DNA of 40,865 nt from CAZXYF01 sp964644705 (GTDB taxonomy: Bacteria; Planctomycetota; Brocadiia; SM23-32), in NCBI GenBank assembly GCA_964644705.1, contig CAZXYF010000004.1:1-40865 (forward strand). Direction: 5' to 3'. Every line of letters begins with the position of its first letter. Within the stretch, counting starts at the first letter, position 1. Positions 1 through 8,623 of the stretch are shown piece after piece. The notes beneath the pieces were generated by a model, which worked only from the letters and a program-made list of their open reading frames with translations, did no database searches and was not told the DNA's origin. The position numbers and the translations under genes are program-made.

Positions 1-109
1 CGCCGCCTTCCCTCATCCGAGTGGGTGTTCTTACCATCCGCGGGGACACTCCTCACCCAAAGTTCCACCCGGATAATATTAATGCCCATCCGCGTGGCAA
101 CGTTATCAT

Positions 110-1516
110 CTACTTGCCAATGCAGAATCGGCTGAACACCCGATCCAGCACATCCTGGTTTTCCACCGTTCCCGTAACATCGCCCAGTGCATCGGTGGCC
201 TCCCGCAGGTCCAGGGCTGCAAACTCGTAGCCCATCCCGTTCTCAACGGCCTCTTCAGCATTTTTGATGTATGACAACGATCTTCGCACCGCTTCCCGCT
301 GACGGGCGTTGTACAACGAGTCAGCTGCCGACGCATCCAACCTTCCCTCCAGGACCGTCCGCCCCAGAGCCTGTCGGAGATCCTCCATACCCTCTCCGGT
401 AAGTGCCGACACATGAACCGTCTCGGCCGCAACATTTTCCATCCGACTCTCATCCAGAACCTGCGGCAAGTCACATTTGTTGATCACACACAGAACGCGT
501 TCGGGATCCAGCTTTCGGGGAAGATCCAGCTCTTCCGGATGCAGCTCCCGTGCTCCATCCACAACCAGCATCACCAGCTGCGCATCACGAGCAAGGCGTC
601 GGGCCCGCTGGTCAGCGGACGCTTCAATTTCACCGACGTCCCCTTCCACCCTCTCTTCGGCCTCCCACAACCCCGCCGTATCCGTAATCGCAAAACAAAC
701 CCCCTCAAGCGTCACTTCACCGCGAACGGCATCGCGGGTGGTGCCCGCGGTCTCATGAACTATCGCCAGATTTTCTCCGGCCAGACGGTTCAACAAACTC
801 GATTTCCCGGCGTTGGGCGGACCGCACAATACGACATGCACGCGCCCGTCACTGGCCATCTCCCCTTTGCCGCGCTCAACCTCCGACTCCAATCGTTCCC
901 GGATTTGCCGGGTCTGCTCCAGAAACTCCTCCACATTCACCAGATCAATGCCCTGTTGAGAGAAATCCAGCGATGCTTCTGCCTGAGCCCGTAAATTCGC
1001 GAGTTGATCCTGGATCTCCCTGCATTCGGTTGAAACACGCCCTTCAAGCTTTGCGTGCGCCGCCAGTAACTCCGTCTCGTTGCGGGCGCTGATGACCTCC
1101 AGCACGGCTTCAGCCTGAGATAGGTCGATCCGTCCATTTAGGAACGCCCTCTCGGTGAACTCACCCGGCCGGGCCAATCGAACATCCTGCCCCCCCATGC
1201 TCAGTAATTGATCCAGTGCTAAATCCAGCACAGCGGGAGATCCAGGTAAATGAATTTCGACCACATCCTCGCACGTGTAAGATCGAGGCGCCCGCATCAC
1301 ATACAGCCGAACGGGGAGTTTCAATCCATCTTCCAGCACCACCTGGCCCGTCCTCGTCCGATAGGTCCGCTTCCATGGGCCCTCCTCCTGGTCCGGTTCA
1401 AAACACCCGTCCACCGTTCCAACCGCCTCCGGTCCGCTCAACCGGATCACGGCCCGAAGGGCATAGCCCGACGGCGTCGATATGGCCATGATCGTGTCAG
1501 AATCACTCATAGGCAT
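110..1516 (-). CDS. mnmE: tRNA uridine-5-carboxymethylaminomethyl GTPase MnmE (TrmE)
   Basis: MnmE works with MnmG to modify the wobble uridine (U34) of several tRNAs, using formyl-tetrahydrofolate and GTP hydrolysis. The protein starts with the family's DTI-x-AI-TPSG segment, followed by a helical region and an inserted G domain. The G domain shows GPPNAGKSS (G1), TAGTTRD (G2), DTAG (G3) and NKCD (G4). The C-terminus ends in FCIGK, matching the conserved C-x-G-K tail that carries the catalytic Cys. The length of about 468 residues is normal. I chose the ATG at 1516 because a GGAAG sits nine bases upstream; the ATG at 1510 would make the protein two residues shorter. The open frame runs further up to 1609, but that extension is not family-like. 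A possible tiny ORF overlaps the start, and the dehydrogenase gene ends 140 bases upstream on the same strand. Confidence 0.96.
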   Translation of the reverse strand: MPMSDSDTIMAISTPSGYALRAVIRLSGPEAVGTVDGCFEPDQEEGPWKRTYRTRTGQVVLEDGLKLPVRLYVMRAPRSYTCEDVVEIHLPGSPAVLDLALDQLLSMGGQDVRLARPGEFTERAFLNGRIDLSQAEAVLEVISARNETELLAAHAKLEGRVSTECREIQDQLANLRAQAEASLDFSQQGIDLVNVEEFLEQTRQIRERLESEVERGKGEMASDGRVHVVLCGPPNAGKSSLLNRLAGENLAIVHETAGTTRDAVRGEVTLEGVCFAITDTAGLWEAEERVEGDVGEIEASADQRARRLARDAQLVMLVVDGARELHPEELDLPRKLDPERVLCVINKCDLPQVLDESRMENVAAETVHVSALTGEGMEDLRQALGRTVLEGRLDASAADSLYNARQREAVRRSLSYIKNAEEAVENGMGYEFAALDLREATDALGDVTGTVENQDVLDRVFSRFCIGK

Positions 1517-1640
1517 TACGGATATCTTCCGAAAAATTGAACCCGTAAACGGACCCCCGAACCAGTTCGTGGGCACAAAGGCGGCTGATAATCTGGGCCA
1601 TGGTCCCACACGAAGTCCGGCGTATCGTCACATCGAGCAA
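1503..1640 (-). CDS. Possible 45-residue protein overlapping the mnmE start
   Basis: A short frame fills the gap between the dehydrogenase stop (1657) and mnmE. It reads ...RRTSCGTMAQIISRLC and ends in SEDIRNAYE, with its TGA inside the first codons of mnmE (TATGAGTGA). Such overlap suits translational coupling. The start is uncertain: TTG at 1640 has GGTGG six bases upstream, while GTG at 1631 and ATG at 1601 have no clear ribosome binding site. Codon use looks protein-like, but I recognise no family. It could also be chance open frame or the remnant of a longer gene, so it is offered as a candidate only. Confidence 0.3.
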   Translation of the reverse strand: MLDVTIRRTSCGTMAQIISRLCAHELVRGSVYGFNFSEDIRNAYE

Positions 1641-1656
1641 CGAGGCGCCACCGAAC

Positions 1657-2967
1657 TCAGACGTCCTGCAGCCGGATATCGTCGCATTCCAGTAAAAACT
1701 GCTCGGCCTCCGTGCACCACAGTCCACCGTTACGCCCGCAGATGGCATCCAATTCCTGGTAAACGCTTTTCAGGGGCTCATCCGCTTCATCAGCGGCGTC
1801 CGCGAAATTGTCGATTGCAGTCATTGGCATACTGACATGGGTGTATGCCAGTTTCTTGCCACCCGGGATGTCCGGCAGTTCCAGGATCGTGTCGGCCACG
1901 CTGTCCATCCCCCCCACATGCGTGATCATACTGGCGGGATTCACCCGTTCCTTACCCATGAGATCCAATGAAATGCGCATGTCCTCGGTGTTGCCACCGC
2001 TGGTCCCCACGATGTGATGGCGTTCGTAGTGGACATCATAGAAATTCATTGAGGCTTTGAAATCTTTGTCCTGCGGACCCGCAAAGAAATTCAGGCAACC
2101 ATCGCGCGCCAGAAGTGAATCCCCCTGCTCCACCACCGCGGGATGGGGGAAGAAGACGAAAACATCATCCATCATCTCACCACCGGTAAACTCGCGCACG
2201 TAATCTTCAAGCTGCTCCTGTCCCCCTTCCAGCTCCGCGGGATTACAATACTCCAGATCAATGCCCAGTTTCGCCGCTTCCTCCTCCGGGAAAAGCTGCC
2301 TGGCCCGATCAAGACGATCCGGGTCGATGTCCGTCACCAGCAACCGCCCTGGCGTCTTCTCTCCGTGAATTGCCAGATCGATCGCTCCCTGTCCCATCGG
2401 GCCCGCTGCGGCAAGCAGGGCACAATTCCCGTCGTTTCTTATTCCGAATTCGTGTTCATATCTCCCCGGTGCGGGGTGGTGATACTGAGCGCGGAATGCC
2501 CCCACGATACATGACATTGGCTCGGCCAGCGACGCCTTGAAATACGCATCCCCATCGTAAGGCAACAGACAATCCATCGTCATCACTTCCTGGGGGATAA
2601 CCACTTTCTGGGCGTTACCTCCCAGCCAGGGAAACGAATACCCGGGAGCATCCAGGGATCCCTTGTAATTCAGGGCGGGCTGAATGCCAAACTTCTGTCC
2701 TTCCTCGAATTGACCCTCCCACTTTTCCCCCACCGCAAGGAGGCGACCCGAAAATTCGTGTCCGATAATTATCGGATGGTCATCAACCTCGTCCGGTACG
2801 CGTTTGTGCGCGGCGCCCTGTTCGGCAGCTTTGTGCGAGGACATACATATGCTGTTGGAGATAACTTCCGCCAGAATTTCATCCTCCTCCGGATCCGGCA
2901 GATCGAATGTCTCCAGCCGCAAATCATCCGTCCCGTACAACCTGAGCGCTACCGTTTCAGTGGACAT
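1657..2967 (-). CDS. Zinc-type medium-chain alcohol/polyol dehydrogenase family protein
   Basis: This is an MDR-superfamily NAD(P)-dependent dehydrogenase of about 436 residues. The GroES-like N-terminal domain carries the catalytic zinc ligands Cys41 (in SICMSSHK) and His70-Glu71 (in IIGHEFSG). The usual four-cysteine structural zinc loop is absent; the region around residues 95-115 has none of those Cys. The cofactor-binding domain follows, with AAAGPMGQGAIDLA and an acidic VTDID strand end that favours NAD over NADP. The chain is longer than the usual 340-380 residues because of inserts and a C-terminal extension. It resembles dehydrogenases for sugar alcohols or sugar phosphates, but the substrate cannot be told. 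Start ATG 2967 has AAAGGA upstream. A TATAAT box and an inverted repeat lie upstream at 3135-3167, so it is probably transcribed separately from the permease gene. Confidence 0.85.
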   Translation of the reverse strand: MSTETVALRLYGTDDLRLETFDLPDPEEDEILAEVISNSICMSSHKAAEQGAAHKRVPDEVDDHPIIIGHEFSGRLLAVGEKWEGQFEEGQKFGIQPALNYKGSLDAPGYSFPWLGGNAQKVVIPQEVMTMDCLLPYDGDAYFKASLAEPMSCIVGAFRAQYHHPAPGRYEHEFGIRNDGNCALLAAAGPMGQGAIDLAIHGEKTPGRLLVTDIDPDRLDRARQLFPEEEAAKLGIDLEYCNPAELEGGQEQLEDYVREFTGGEMMDDVFVFFPHPAVVEQGDSLLARDGCLNFFAGPQDKDFKASMNFYDVHYERHHIVGTSGGNTEDMRISLDLMGKERVNPASMITHVGGMDSVADTILELPDIPGGKKLAYTHVSMPMTAIDNFADAADEADEPLKSVYQELDAICGRNGGLWCTEAEQFLLECDDIRLQDV

Positions 2968-3134
2968 TGTTCTGGTATATCCTTTCGCAAAGTGAATTCC
3001 GCATCGTAATTGATTTGAGATAAGAGGTCGGCAGAAATCCCCCGGGCTTCTCAGAACTAACCCGGACATTAAGGCTTGAGGATTGTGAAATGTTCGGTCT
3101 AAGGTAATCGACCCGCTATCTGCCGGTAGGAGGT

Positions 3135-3167
3135 ATTATAGTGCCTTTTCGGGATGAGCGAAAAGGC
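3135..3167 (-). promoter_or_regulatory. Candidate promoter with inverted repeat upstream of the dehydrogenase gene
   Basis: On the minus strand a perfect TATAAT lies at 3140-3135. Directly upstream is a perfect 9-bp inverted repeat (gccttttcg at 3143-3151, cgaaaaggc at 3159-3167, 7-base loop) covering the place of the -35/-10 spacer. The -35 box would be poor (TTTCGC). The repeat could be an operator for this promoter. It could also be a hairpin ending the permease transcript, but no T-run follows it. Confidence 0.35.
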
Positions 3168-3223
3168 GGGAGACAGAAAGCGTCGTCGCGTCGCATCCTT
3201 CCGCCCACCACCCGCACGGGAAC

Positions 3224-5206
3224 TCACGTCGCCAGGGGCCAGAACCAGTTCACGGTCAATGGCACAACTACAGCCAGAATGAGTTGTAAGGGAGCCCCCA
3301 CCCGGAAGAAGTCACTGAACCGGTAACCGCCGGGACCGTACACCATCAGGTTGGTATGATTCCCAACAGGCGTAAGGAAAGCCGTGCTACCGGCCATCAT
3401 GACCGTCAGGAGGAAGGGGAACGGCGACAATCCCAGGCCGCCGGCCGCCTGCACAGCAACCGGGATCATCAGTACGATGCTGGCATTTTTGTGGATGAGA
3501 TTCGTCAGTAGAGCGGTCACCAAATAAAACAGTGCAAGGACCCCAAGCGGTGGCAAATATCGGGCCAGCCGTAGCGTCATATTCGCCACGTATTGCGCCC
3601 CGCCCGAACGTTCCATCGCCATTCCCAGCGGTATCAGGCCCGCCAGCAGAAAGATGACTTCCCAGTCCACCGCCTGCGGGACTTGCTTGGGATTAATGCA
3701 CCCCGTAAAACACATCAACAATCCACCGCCCAGTGCGGCAATAGCTATGGAAGCTATATTGAACGCAGCCAGGAGGATCACGCCGGCAAGAATCCCCAAA
3801 ACAAGTGGGGTTTTTCCTTGCCGGTACTCATCAGGATCGATGGCCTCAGCGACCACGAAGTTGTCGTTGGCCTTCAATCGCTGCATCGTTGTTTCCGTGG
3901 TCAGCAACAGCAAAACATCTCCGGCCTTCATAACGGCCTCCCCAAGATCCGCGTGGGACAGCTCTTCCCCCCGCCGGATGGCCAGCACCGAAGCGTCATA
4001 ACGCTCCTGAAAGTTGACATCATCCAATGTTTCCCCCTCGATGAAGGATCCACGCGGCACCACAACCTCAACCACCGCCTGTCCTTTCTCCGGTTCCTCC
4101 AGCTGCTCCTCGGAAACGCGTTGACGGGAGAACAGACTGATACCCTCCACGTCCAACAGTTTCAACAGATCCTCACGGGCCGCTTGCACGATCAAGTGGT
4201 CTTTGTCATGGAGCTTTTTCGCCTCAAAAGGCTCCATGATCTTCTGTCCTTCGCGCACAATTCGAACCAGTTCGATCTGGAACTCCAGATCGCCAAAAAC
4301 CTCCTCGGGCGTGGATCCCACGTGCCTGGACCCTTTGTCCAGAACCACTTCGGTCAGAAATTCCTCCATCCCATATTCCTCGGCCAGGTCCATGTCCGTC
4401 TCAATACGTTCGGGTATGAGAGAATCAGCGGCAAATATCAGATAGATGATACCCACCATCAATATCACCACCCCGACCGCGGTAAACTCAAAGAATGAAA
4501 ACGGATGACCGAGAAGTCGATCGGATATATCGCTGGCCAGCAGGTTGGTGCTGCTCCCGATGAGAGTCAGTGTCCCCCCCATCATTGAAGCAAAGGACAG
4601 CGGTATCATCAGTTTGGACGGGGAAGTTTTGACCCGACGCGCCAGGTTGGAGACCATCGGAATGAGAATGGCGACCACGGGAGTGTTATTTATGAATCCG
4701 GCGGTAGGACCGGCAAAACAGGATATAATCCCCACCTGTTTACGGACGCTCGAACTGGCGATATCCGCCAGTTTGTCTCCCAGAATCTGGATTAATCCGG
4801 TCCGTCGGACACCGGCCGTCAATATAAACATAGCCAGAATAGCAACGGTCGCTTTGTTGGAAAAACCCGAGATAGCATCGGAGGCCCCGAGCTTGGTCCA
4901 CGGTTGCAGAGCCGCCAGAAGAACTGGAATCCCGAGTGCCGTCACATACAGTGGAACCGGTTCCCACGCGAAAAGGATGATCACTCCAACGATAACTATC
5001 AGAGTGACCATGGCCGATTCGGTCAGTCCGGTGGCTTTTTCCGTCTTCGGACTCTCCGAAGAGTCCACCTGCGCTCCGGCCGTATTCTGCACCTTGTCAG
5101 CACTTACTTTCTGATCACTCGCTGAAGCACCAGGTGCACCACGTATCGCGGCAGCGGGCACAATGATCATCGCCAGAAACAACAGGATCAACCATTTATT
5201 CTTCAT
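3224..5206 (-). CDS. SLC13/DASS-like permease with two TrkA-C domains
   Basis: An inner-membrane, probably sodium-coupled transporter of the divalent anion/SLC13 group, about 660 residues. Many hydrophobic segments form two blocks, with conserved-looking GFSNKATVAILAMF and a SxTAFLTPVGNHTNL-type motif near the end. A soluble central region holds two RCK_C/TrkA-C-like domains, as in bacterial sulfate or dicarboxylate carriers; the substrate cannot be told. The N-terminus is odd: a signal-peptide-like stretch (MKNKWLILLFLAMIIVPAAA) and about 40 polar residues precede the first transporter helix. Start ATG 5206 is well supported by AAAGGAGG about ten bases upstream. The open frame upstream of it is not needed. 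A foldback repeat begins only 38 bases before the start codon and may influence its promoter. Confidence 0.88.
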   Translation of the reverse strand: MKNKWLILLFLAMIIVPAAAIRGAPGASASDQKVSADKVQNTAGAQVDSSESPKTEKATGLTESAMVTLIVIVGVIILFAWEPVPLYVTALGIPVLLAALQPWTKLGASDAISGFSNKATVAILAMFILTAGVRRTGLIQILGDKLADIASSSVRKQVGIISCFAGPTAGFINNTPVVAILIPMVSNLARRVKTSPSKLMIPLSFASMMGGTLTLIGSSTNLLASDISDRLLGHPFSFFEFTAVGVVILMVGIIYLIFAADSLIPERIETDMDLAEEYGMEEFLTEVVLDKGSRHVGSTPEEVFGDLEFQIELVRIVREGQKIMEPFEAKKLHDKDHLIVQAAREDLLKLLDVEGISLFSRQRVSEEQLEEPEKGQAVVEVVVPRGSFIEGETLDDVNFQERYDASVLAIRRGEELSHADLGEAVMKAGDVLLLLTTETTMQRLKANDNFVVAEAIDPDEYRQGKTPLVLGILAGVILLAAFNIASIAIAALGGGLLMCFTGCINPKQVPQAVDWEVIFLLAGLIPLGMAMERSGGAQYVANMTLRLARYLPPLGVLALFYLVTALLTNLIHKNASIVLMIPVAVQAAGGLGLSPFPFLLTVMMAGSTAFLTPVGNHTNLMVYGPGGYRFSDFFRVGAPLQLILAVVVPLTVNWFWPLAT

Positions 5207-5243
5207 ATATATCACTCCCTCCTTTTCATCCTGCGTAAGGAGA

Positions 5244-5369
5244 GTGTCTTTTGGCGGGGTTCTGGAGCCATCACAACAATCCTGTGGTTCGTTCCCCAAT
5301 AAAGCTCCCAGAGGTCGAGCGGGCTCTGCGTGATTTCAAAGATGGCTCCAGCACCCTGCCAAAAGACAC
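5244..5369. mobile_element. MITE-like foldback element, about 126 bp
   Basis: Two 29-base arms at 5244-5272 and 5341-5369 are inverted copies of each other, matching at 27 of 29 positions, around a 68-base centre with no coding potential. Each arm reads from its outer end gtgtcttttggc and ends with ctggagccatc. A related single copy lies at the right edge of the window (40826-40851), so the sequence is dispersed. The form fits a small non-autonomous element with terminal inverted repeats, or a large structured intergenic repeat. I see no convincing target-site duplication. It lies between the CBM9-like gene and the permease start. Confidence 0.45.
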
Positions 5370-5490
5370 TTCCCCTGCGTGCGAACAATGCACCGTTTCA
5401 CCGAAGACATTTCGTTCTGCTGGCGCACCAACCCCATCGAGAGTATAGGAGGATTAGTGCCCCCCGGCATAACTGCAAGCCAGCACCGAT

Positions 5491-6525
5491 CTACCGCTCC
5501 AATTCGAAAACAGCGTGGTTCCAGATGTTGTGCCCCCAGGCCTGAAGTGGGCGGAAAGCATAGGTTTTGAACTTTCCCTGCGTTTTGTCCAATCGCACCA
5601 ACATGCCCTTAATTTCGTCTCCCGGTCGGGGGGGATACCGAGTAAATCCCGGCAGATCACTGAACGGAACGGCAACTTCCACAGTATAGCCCTCGTCCTT
5701 ATCGTCGGAATTATTGAGGGTCCCCTGGATCTTCTGGGCCGTTTTCAAATCACGCATGTCTTTTGTCGGATCGCCGGTTGGTCCCCATTTGTTTGGTTTC
5801 TTGGTGTTGACTGCATCAAATATGCTTCCGTTCGGCGCAATCACCAGTTCCCAGTACACCCTGTAACGCATGTCCGGAAGCAGAAACATCTCCACGCAAT
5901 CGTCGAAATATACGTGTCCATCCCTCTTACGGTCCTTTGCAACAACGTCTGTATCCTCACAATCAAAGCCGAAATACAGATATTCCTTGTCCCACAACAC
6001 CTTGATCGTGGTTTCCGGACCTCCCTGTTCGGTGGAATTGAACGGATAAATTTCGGTGAAAGTCAACGCATCATCCCACCCCTCGTCATCAAGGGACCCG
6101 TCAATTTCGGGCGGTTGCGTCGTGAAAGGAACCACATATTTTCCGGGGGCAGGCCAGGTGGCTCCCGCCTCTATTGAGTCCACAAAATCGTTCACGTTCC
6201 GCACGGCCTTCTTTTTATTGGGCCACGACGGTTTTCGGCGTTTACCCTTAAAATACTTCAACCATCGCTGCATATGTTTGCTGCGTAACATGTTGGCGTA
6301 TTCGCGCCCCGGCGTCTTGCCCGCCTGAGCCATGGCCTTCTCCGCGCGTTCGGCCAATTTTTTTAGTTTCGGATCAATCTTCGGTTTTTTGCTCTTTTTG
6401 TTCTTCTCTGGTTTCGGAGTAGCACATCCCACCATTCCGAGAAGTATGGATGACACCAGAACACTCACAATGACCAGCCGCCATGCGGATCGAACAGACC
6501 GATCCCGGGTAGAAGCAACTTGCAT
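5491..6525 (-). CDS. Lipoprotein with CBM9-like carbohydrate-binding domain
   Basis: A 344-residue exported protein with no recognised catalytic residues. The N-terminus has a charged region, a hydrophobic core (residues 16-31) and a lipobox-like MVGC with Cys34 as the likely lipidated residue. A Lys-rich linker follows (residues 37-60). The second half looks like a CBM9/DOMON-like beta-sandwich: PPEIDGSLDDEGWDDA, then LYFGFDCED, DDCVEMFL and YTVEVAVPFSDL, motifs typical of the carbohydrate-binding module 9-like group. It may bind sugars or polysaccharide at the cell surface; this is inferred from the fold only. Start ATG 6525 has AGAGGGAGT about nine bases upstream. It is divergent from the ligase gene. 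Confidence 0.82.
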   Translation of the reverse strand: MQVASTRDRSVRSAWRLVIVSVLVSSILLGMVGCATPKPEKNKKSKKPKIDPKLKKLAERAEKAMAQAGKTPGREYANMLRSKHMQRWLKYFKGKRRKPSWPNKKKAVRNVNDFVDSIEAGATWPAPGKYVVPFTTQPPEIDGSLDDEGWDDALTFTEIYPFNSTEQGGPETTIKVLWDKEYLYFGFDCEDTDVVAKDRKRDGHVYFDDCVEMFLLPDMRYRVYWELVIAPNGSIFDAVNTKKPNKWGPTGDPTKDMRDLKTAQKIQGTLNNSDDKDEGYTVEVAVPFSDLPGFTRYPPRPGDEIKGMLVRLDKTQGKFKTYAFRPLQAWGHNIWNHAVFELER

Positions 6526-6672
6526 AATCTGCGACTCCCTCTAAATTTAAGTAGGTTACATATGGATAGGGCACGTCCCCATTGAATACAAAATAGCACC
6601 CCGTCACATTTCATGCAAGCCTGCTGTCAACAAGCCAGGCGAAATCAAATAAACGACAAATCGACCAGAATC

Positions 6673-8577
6673 ATGCCTATGCAAGCACGAAACCGCAGCC
6701 TTTCAATGTTCACTGCCGTTCTCGTCCTGTTCACGATGGAGATGGTCATTCCCGCTTCCCCCATCCGCCCCGCTGCAGGAAACGAAACCAGAGAGGATGT
6801 TTCCCGGCTCAGTCGCCAGGAGGCCCGGGCGAAAGCAGAGAAACTGCGCGCCGAGATCCGATACCACGATCACCGATACTACGTGCTCAATGATCCGGAG
6901 ATAAGCGATGCTGAGTATGATGCTCTCAAAAGGCGATTAGAAGCCATAGAAAAGGCTTTCCCGTCGCTGAAAACACCAACCTCTCCCACACAAACCGTCG
7001 GAGCAGCACCCGGATCGAATTTGCCGAAAGTCCAGCACTCCCCTCCAATGCTGAGCCTGGACTCGGCAATCCAGGCCGCTCGGGTCCGCCGTTTCGACAC
7101 CCGATGCCGTAAAACCGCAGGTGACGATAAAGAACTCGAATACGTCGTGGAGCTTAAATACGATGGCCTGGCCGTGGAAGTGATCTATAACAACGGCCGT
7201 CTCACAACCGTCTCCACCCGTGGCGACGGCACCGTCGGGAGTAATGTCACCGCGCAGGCGCGAACGATTCAATTCCTGCCCACACAACTGAAATCTCCCG
7301 GCAGCGACACGCCCCCACCCATCGTTGCCTTGCGGGCTGAGGTCTATATGCCCCGAGACGCATTCGACAGTCTCAACAAAAAGCGGAAATCGAACCACCA
7401 GGATCCCTTCGCCACCCCACGCAATGCCGCCGCCGGTTCCCTCCTGCAGGACGATCCAGAAGTGACGGCCGCCCGCAAACTGGGCATCTATTTCTACGGC
7501 ATCGCTGATCCCGGGGCGGTGAAGGCTACAACCCAGTGGGAACTGCTTGATCAATTCAGCGACTGGGGTTTGCCCGTCCACCCGCGTCGGGAAAAATGTT
7601 CGAACATACAGGAAGCCATCCACTTCCACCGTAAAATCGCCAAAACACGTGAAGAGCTGAATCTGGATATTGACGGCGTGGTTATCAAAGTCAACCGCCT
7701 GGACTATCAACAACAACTCGGTGCCAGCCGAACCAGTCCCAACTGGGCGCTGGCTTTCAAATTTCCCCCCACCCACGTCGCCACACGCCTGCACAACATC
7801 CTTTTCCAGGTCGGCCGAACCGGCATTCTGACCCCGGTCGCACAACTGGACCCGGTTACTGTTGATGGCGTAAATGTTACTCGGGCCAACCTGCACAACA
7901 TGTCGTTCATACGGGACAAAGACCTCCGCATAGGCGACACCGTAATCCTCCGCCGGGCAGGCGAGGTCATCCCCGAAATCGTGCGCGCGGTCACGTCCAC
8001 GCGCGACGGCAACCGGGAAAAATACGTTCCGCCGACGAAATGTCCTTCCTGCGGGACAAAACTCGTGCGGCAGAAAACTGGCCGATTGATGTGTCCCTCG
8101 CCCCGCTGCCCGGCTCAACTGACCGGACGCCTCACCCATTTTGTTTCCCACGACGCCCTCGACGTCGATGGTTTCGGGAAGAAGACGGCCCAACGCCTGG
8201 TGGAAAACGGCATGGTGAAGACGGTCGCGGACATATACGACCTGACCGCGGATGATCTCCAACCCCTCCCGGGCTTCGCCCGAACCTCGGCGAACAAACT
8301 CGTGGGCGCAATCGACGCCTCACGCGATGCACCACTCAATAGAATCATTCACGGTCTCGGCATTCCGGGAATCGGCCCGGCACGAGCCGCGGAACTGGCC
8401 CAACACACCGGTTCACTCAAAACGCTGCTCAACACTGAACACAAAACTATCCAGAGGATCCAGGGTATCGGCGACAAAACGGCCCGGGACGTATCAACAT
8501 TCCTGAACGACTCCGAAAACAAAAAACTCATCCATCGACTCATCCACTACGGATTGGGAAAGCCACAGGAGAAGTAG
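6673..8577 (+). CDS. NAD+-dependent DNA ligase, BRCT-less, with N-terminal signal-like segment
   Basis: Seals 3'-OH/5'-phosphate nicks using NAD+. Domains in order: Ia (HDHRYYVLNDPEISDAEYD), adenylation domain with the nucleotidyl Lys162 in ELKYDG, OB fold, a Cys4 zinc finger (CPSC...CPSPRC at about 8041-8110), and helix-hairpin-helix repeats. The chain stops after the HhH region, so the C-terminal BRCT domain of typical LigA is missing. Ahead of domain Ia lie about 45 extra residues: a basic start (MPMQARNRS), a hydrophobic core (FTAVLVLFTMEMVI) and a polar, Pro/Ala-rich end. This looks like a signal peptide or anchor, as I recall for enterobacterial LigB. No clear ribosome binding site supports any start; ATG 6673 gives the most signal-like N-terminus and ATG 6613 would add 20 residues. 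It may be a second ligase rather than the housekeeping LigA. Confidence 0.9.
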   Translation: MPMQARNRSLSMFTAVLVLFTMEMVIPASPIRPAAGNETREDVSRLSRQEARAKAEKLRAEIRYHDHRYYVLNDPEISDAEYDALKRRLEAIEKAFPSLKTPTSPTQTVGAAPGSNLPKVQHSPPMLSLDSAIQAARVRRFDTRCRKTAGDDKELEYVVELKYDGLAVEVIYNNGRLTTVSTRGDGTVGSNVTAQARTIQFLPTQLKSPGSDTPPPIVALRAEVYMPRDAFDSLNKKRKSNHQDPFATPRNAAAGSLLQDDPEVTAARKLGIYFYGIADPGAVKATTQWELLDQFSDWGLPVHPRREKCSNIQEAIHFHRKIAKTREELNLDIDGVVIKVNRLDYQQQLGASRTSPNWALAFKFPPTHVATRLHNILFQVGRTGILTPVAQLDPVTVDGVNVTRANLHNMSFIRDKDLRIGDTVILRRAGEVIPEIVRAVTSTRDGNREKYVPPTKCPSCGTKLVRQKTGRLMCPSPRCPAQLTGRLTHFVSHDALDVDGFGKKTAQRLVENGMVKTVADIYDLTADDLQPLPGFARTSANKLVGAIDASRDAPLNRIIHGLGIPGIGPARAAELAQHTGSLKTLLNTEHKTIQRIQGIGDKTARDVSTFLNDSENKKLIHRLIHYGLGKPQEK

Positions 8578-8623
8578 TCAAATCCCTGGTTATGTGGCTG
8601 GAACGCGAACAACGGTATTGCGT

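Noticed and set aside
1..109. A terminator or further gene after mnmE
   Set aside because: Only weak imperfect repeats are seen, and no frame continues to the window edge with coding features.
3141..3326. GTG-started frame of 61 codons on the plus strand with a good AGGAGGT before it
   Set aside because: It runs into the 3' end of the permease gene on the other strand, is very basic and low in complexity, and has no recognisable family.
6937..8262. Open frame of 441 codons on the minus strand, antisense to the ligase gene
   Set aside because: It overlaps fully with a clear ligase, shows no family features, and long antisense frames are common in GC-rich genes.
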